The translations under genes and the position numbers were made by a program. A stretch of DNA of 6,648 nucleotides from Muribaculaceae bacterium (GTDB lineage: Bacteria > Bacteroidota > Bacteroidia > Bacteroidales > Muribaculaceae): positions 1 to 6,648 of the forward strand of contig JAFYCU010000116.1 in NCBI GenBank assembly GCA_017545095.1, given 5' to 3'. Within the stretch, counting starts at the first letter, position 1; every line of letters begins with the position of its first letter. The notes below the pieces were generated by a model, which had not been told where the DNA came from, ran no database searches, and saw nothing but the letters and a program-made list of their open reading frames with translations. This document shows positions 5,066-6,648 of the stretch, in pieces.

Positions 5066-5097
5066 TTTGCAGATACTCCAAAAAAATCGTAACTTTG
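5066..5097 (+). promoter_or_regulatory. Promoter of the LtaS-like gene
   Basis: TTTG at 5066-5069, a 20-base spacer and TAACTTTG at 5090-5097 match the Bacteroidetes consensus (-33 TTTG, -7 TAnnTTTG, spacing 19-21) in every defined position. Transcription would begin near 5104, leaving a very short leader of about 18 nt before the ATG at 5122. That leader holds an ATG directly followed by TGA (5108-5113), a minimal start-stop, out of frame with the gene. Confidence 0.72.
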
Positions 5098-5121
5098 CAG
5101 TGCAAAAATGTGAACCGAGTC

Positions 5122-6648
5122 ATGACCAGATGGACCAACCCATATCGCTCACGCGTGGTGGCGGGTGTGCTCAACCTGCTGCTGGCGTTGCTGGTGCTGA
5201 TGCTTGCCCGCGTGGTGTTCTACTGCGAGAACTGGAGCACCTTCGCTCCGTGGCAGTCGTGGAGCCTGCTGTGGAGCGAGCTGCGTGGTGCGCTCACCTT
5301 CGACCTCAGTGCCGCCCTCTACGTCAACGCGCTCTACCTGGTGCTGTTGCTACTGCCCTGGCACGGCAAGGAACGACCGGCTTTTCACCGTGGGCTGCGG
5401 TGGCTCTTTGTGGTCACCAACGCGCTGGCTCTGGCCAGCAACCTGTGCGATGCCGTCTATTTCCAGTACACCGGCCGCCGCACCACCATCACCGTGCTCA
5501 GCGAGTTTGCCCACGAGGGCAATCTAGGCGGCATCGTAGGCACCGAGCTGTTGCGGCACTGGTATTTGGTGGTGGCTTTCGTGCTGCTCACCTGGCTGCT
5601 GTGGCGAGGCTTTGTGGTCGCGAGCCACAACGTGCCGGCACCACGATGGCGTTACTACCTCACGCAGACGCTGGCTTTGGCCATTGCGGCCCCGCTGGCC
5701 ATCGTGGGCATTCGCGGCAGCGCCACCGCCGGCACACGACCCATCACCGTGAGCAATGCCACACAATGGGTCAACCGCCCCATCGAGGCCGCCCTAGTAC
5801 TCAACACCCCTTTCTCCATCATCCGCTCCATAGGCAAAAAGGTGTTTATCACCCCCAACTACATGACGCTCACCGACATGGAAGCCACCTACAGCCCCGA
5901 GCACCGACATCCCATGGTTGACTCGCTCAGCCGACCCGGACGCAACGTGGTGGTTCTCATCGTGGAAAGTCTGGGAAAGGAATACATCGGCTCGATGAAC
6001 CGCGACCTCGACAGCGGCAACTATCGGGGCTATACCCCCTTTATCGACTCGCTTGCCGCCCGGTCGATGACCTTCCGCTACAGCTTTGCCAACGGCCGCA
6101 AGTCGATGGATGCCATGCCCAGCATCCTTGCCGGACTGCCCATGATGGTCGAGACCTTCTTCCTCACCCCGGCCTCGCTCAACGACATGCAGGGCCTGCC
6201 GGCACTGCTGCAACCCATGGGCTACAGCAGCGCGTTTTTCCACGGCGGCCACAACATCTCGATGGGCTTCAGTGCCTTTGCCCACACCATCGGGTTCCAG
6301 CGTTACTACGGACTCGACGAATACTGCCAGTCGCCCAACCATCACGGCATGGACGACTTCGACGGCAAGTGGGCCATTTGGGACGAGCCGTTTCTGCAAT
6401 ACATGCTCGACGTGCTGGCCACGCAGCCGCAGCCCTTTGTGGTGGGGGCTTTCACCGCCTCGTCGCACCACCCCTACCATGTGCCCCCGCAATATGCCGA
6501 CTCGCTGCGCGACGAGGGTGGGCGGGCCATCCACAAGTGCGTGCGCTACACCGACCTGGCCCTTCGCCGCTTCTTCGAGCGCGCCGCCACGCAGCCTTGG
6601 TACCGCAACACCGTGTTTGTGCTCGTGGCCGACCACACCAACCAAACC
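5122..6648 (+). CDS. LTA synthase/sulfatase-superfamily membrane transferase (3' end outside window)
   Basis: 509 codons are present and the frame is still open at the right edge. The N-terminal part has five likely membrane spans (about 11-33, 59-80, 88-107, 143-162, 174-194), as in LtaS. The extracytoplasmic catalytic domain begins near 270. NVVVLIVESLG (275-285) carries the first metal ligand, E282. NGRKSMDAMPSILAG (324-338) holds the likely nucleophile S328, where LtaS itself has Thr. FHGGHN (373-378) and VADHTN (502-507, D504/H505) match the remaining metal-site motifs. Family members move phosphoglycerol or phosphoethanolamine from phospholipid head groups onto glycans or lipids. A Gram-negative Bacteroidales would not make lipoteichoic acid, so an envelope glycan or lipid is the likelier acceptor. 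The start at 5122 (MTRWTNPYRSR before the first span) fits the strong promoter just upstream. The gene is divergent from rdgB. The missing part should be roughly the last 100-150 residues. Confidence 0.9.
   Translation, partial: MTRWTNPYRSRVVAGVLNLLLALLVLMLARVVFYCENWSTFAPWQSWSLLWSELRGALTFDLSAALYVNALYLVLLLLPWHGKERPAFHRGLRWLFVVTNALALASNLCDAVYFQYTGRRTTITVLSEFAHEGNLGGIVGTELLRHWYLVVAFVLLTWLLWRGFVVASHNVPAPRWRYYLTQTLALAIAAPLAIVGIRGSATAGTRPITVSNATQWVNRPIEAALVLNTPFSIIRSIGKKVFITPNYMTLTDMEATYSPEHRHPMVDSLSRPGRNVVVLIVESLGKEYIGSMNRDLDSGNYRGYTPFIDSLAARSMTFRYSFANGRKSMDAMPSILAGLPMMVETFFLTPASLNDMQGLPALLQPMGYSSAFFHGGHNISMGFSAFAHTIGFQRYYGLDEYCQSPNHHGMDDFDGKWAIWDEPFLQYMLDVLATQPQPFVVGAFTASSHHPYHVPPQYADSLRDEGGRAIHKCVRYTDLALRRFFERAATQPWYRNTVFVLVADHTNQT

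Noticed and set aside
5067..5921. Plus-strand 284-aa frame over the start of the LtaS-like gene
   Set aside because: The frame starting at 5122 carries five membrane spans and the full catalytic motifs to the window edge; the other frame is Arg/His/Pro-rich shadow sequence.

Overview
The window most likely comes from a fairly GC-rich member of the Bacteroidales (Prevotella- or Muribaculaceae-like; the family is not settled). Three things point there. The starts lack Shine-Dalgarno sequences and sit behind A-rich leaders. Three promoters carry the Bacteroidetes -7 form TAnnTTTG, each followed by CA. The intergenic DNA is packed with short 7-bp-period repeats of a kind I associate with this order (from memory, not searched).

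Layout. Bases 1-628 carry no convincing gene. They hold a tandem array built on a perfect palindrome (1-270), a 19-bp direct repeat (271-308), two near-identical heptamer arrays (306-354 and 423-471), an 11-bp triplet repeat (359-391) and a promoter (557-586). A plus-strand pair follows: a small von Willebrand A (vWA) protein (629-1321) and a 384-aa protein of unknown function (1436-2590). Between them lie a full match to a sigma-54 promoter and an 11-bp inverted repeat. The pair ends in a convergent spacer with a third heptamer array (2601-2677) and a 12-bp hairpin (2717-2750). Three minus-strand genes, transcribed from about 4975 down to 2770, look like one operon: the nucleotide-pool cleaner RdgB, a YitT-family membrane protein, and a small outer-membrane beta-barrel protein whose start overlaps the yitT stop. 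A divergent promoter region (4923-5121) then leads into an LTA-synthase/sulfatase-superfamily membrane enzyme, which runs off the right edge.

The genes belong mostly to known families. RdgB, YitT, the barrel protein and the LtaS-like enzyme fit housekeeping and envelope roles, while the vWA/unknown pair may be a small two-gene module. The most unusual content is the repeat layer. Arrays of 7-bp words (GCATCTY, GGTTCTY, AGTTTTC/AGTAATC, TGCATTG) occur in three separate places. At one of them the array has become the last ~47 codons of rdgB. Because 7 is not a multiple of 3, such an array gives the same repeating heptapeptide in every frame of one strand. Second in interest is the sigma-54 promoter in front of the unknown gene.
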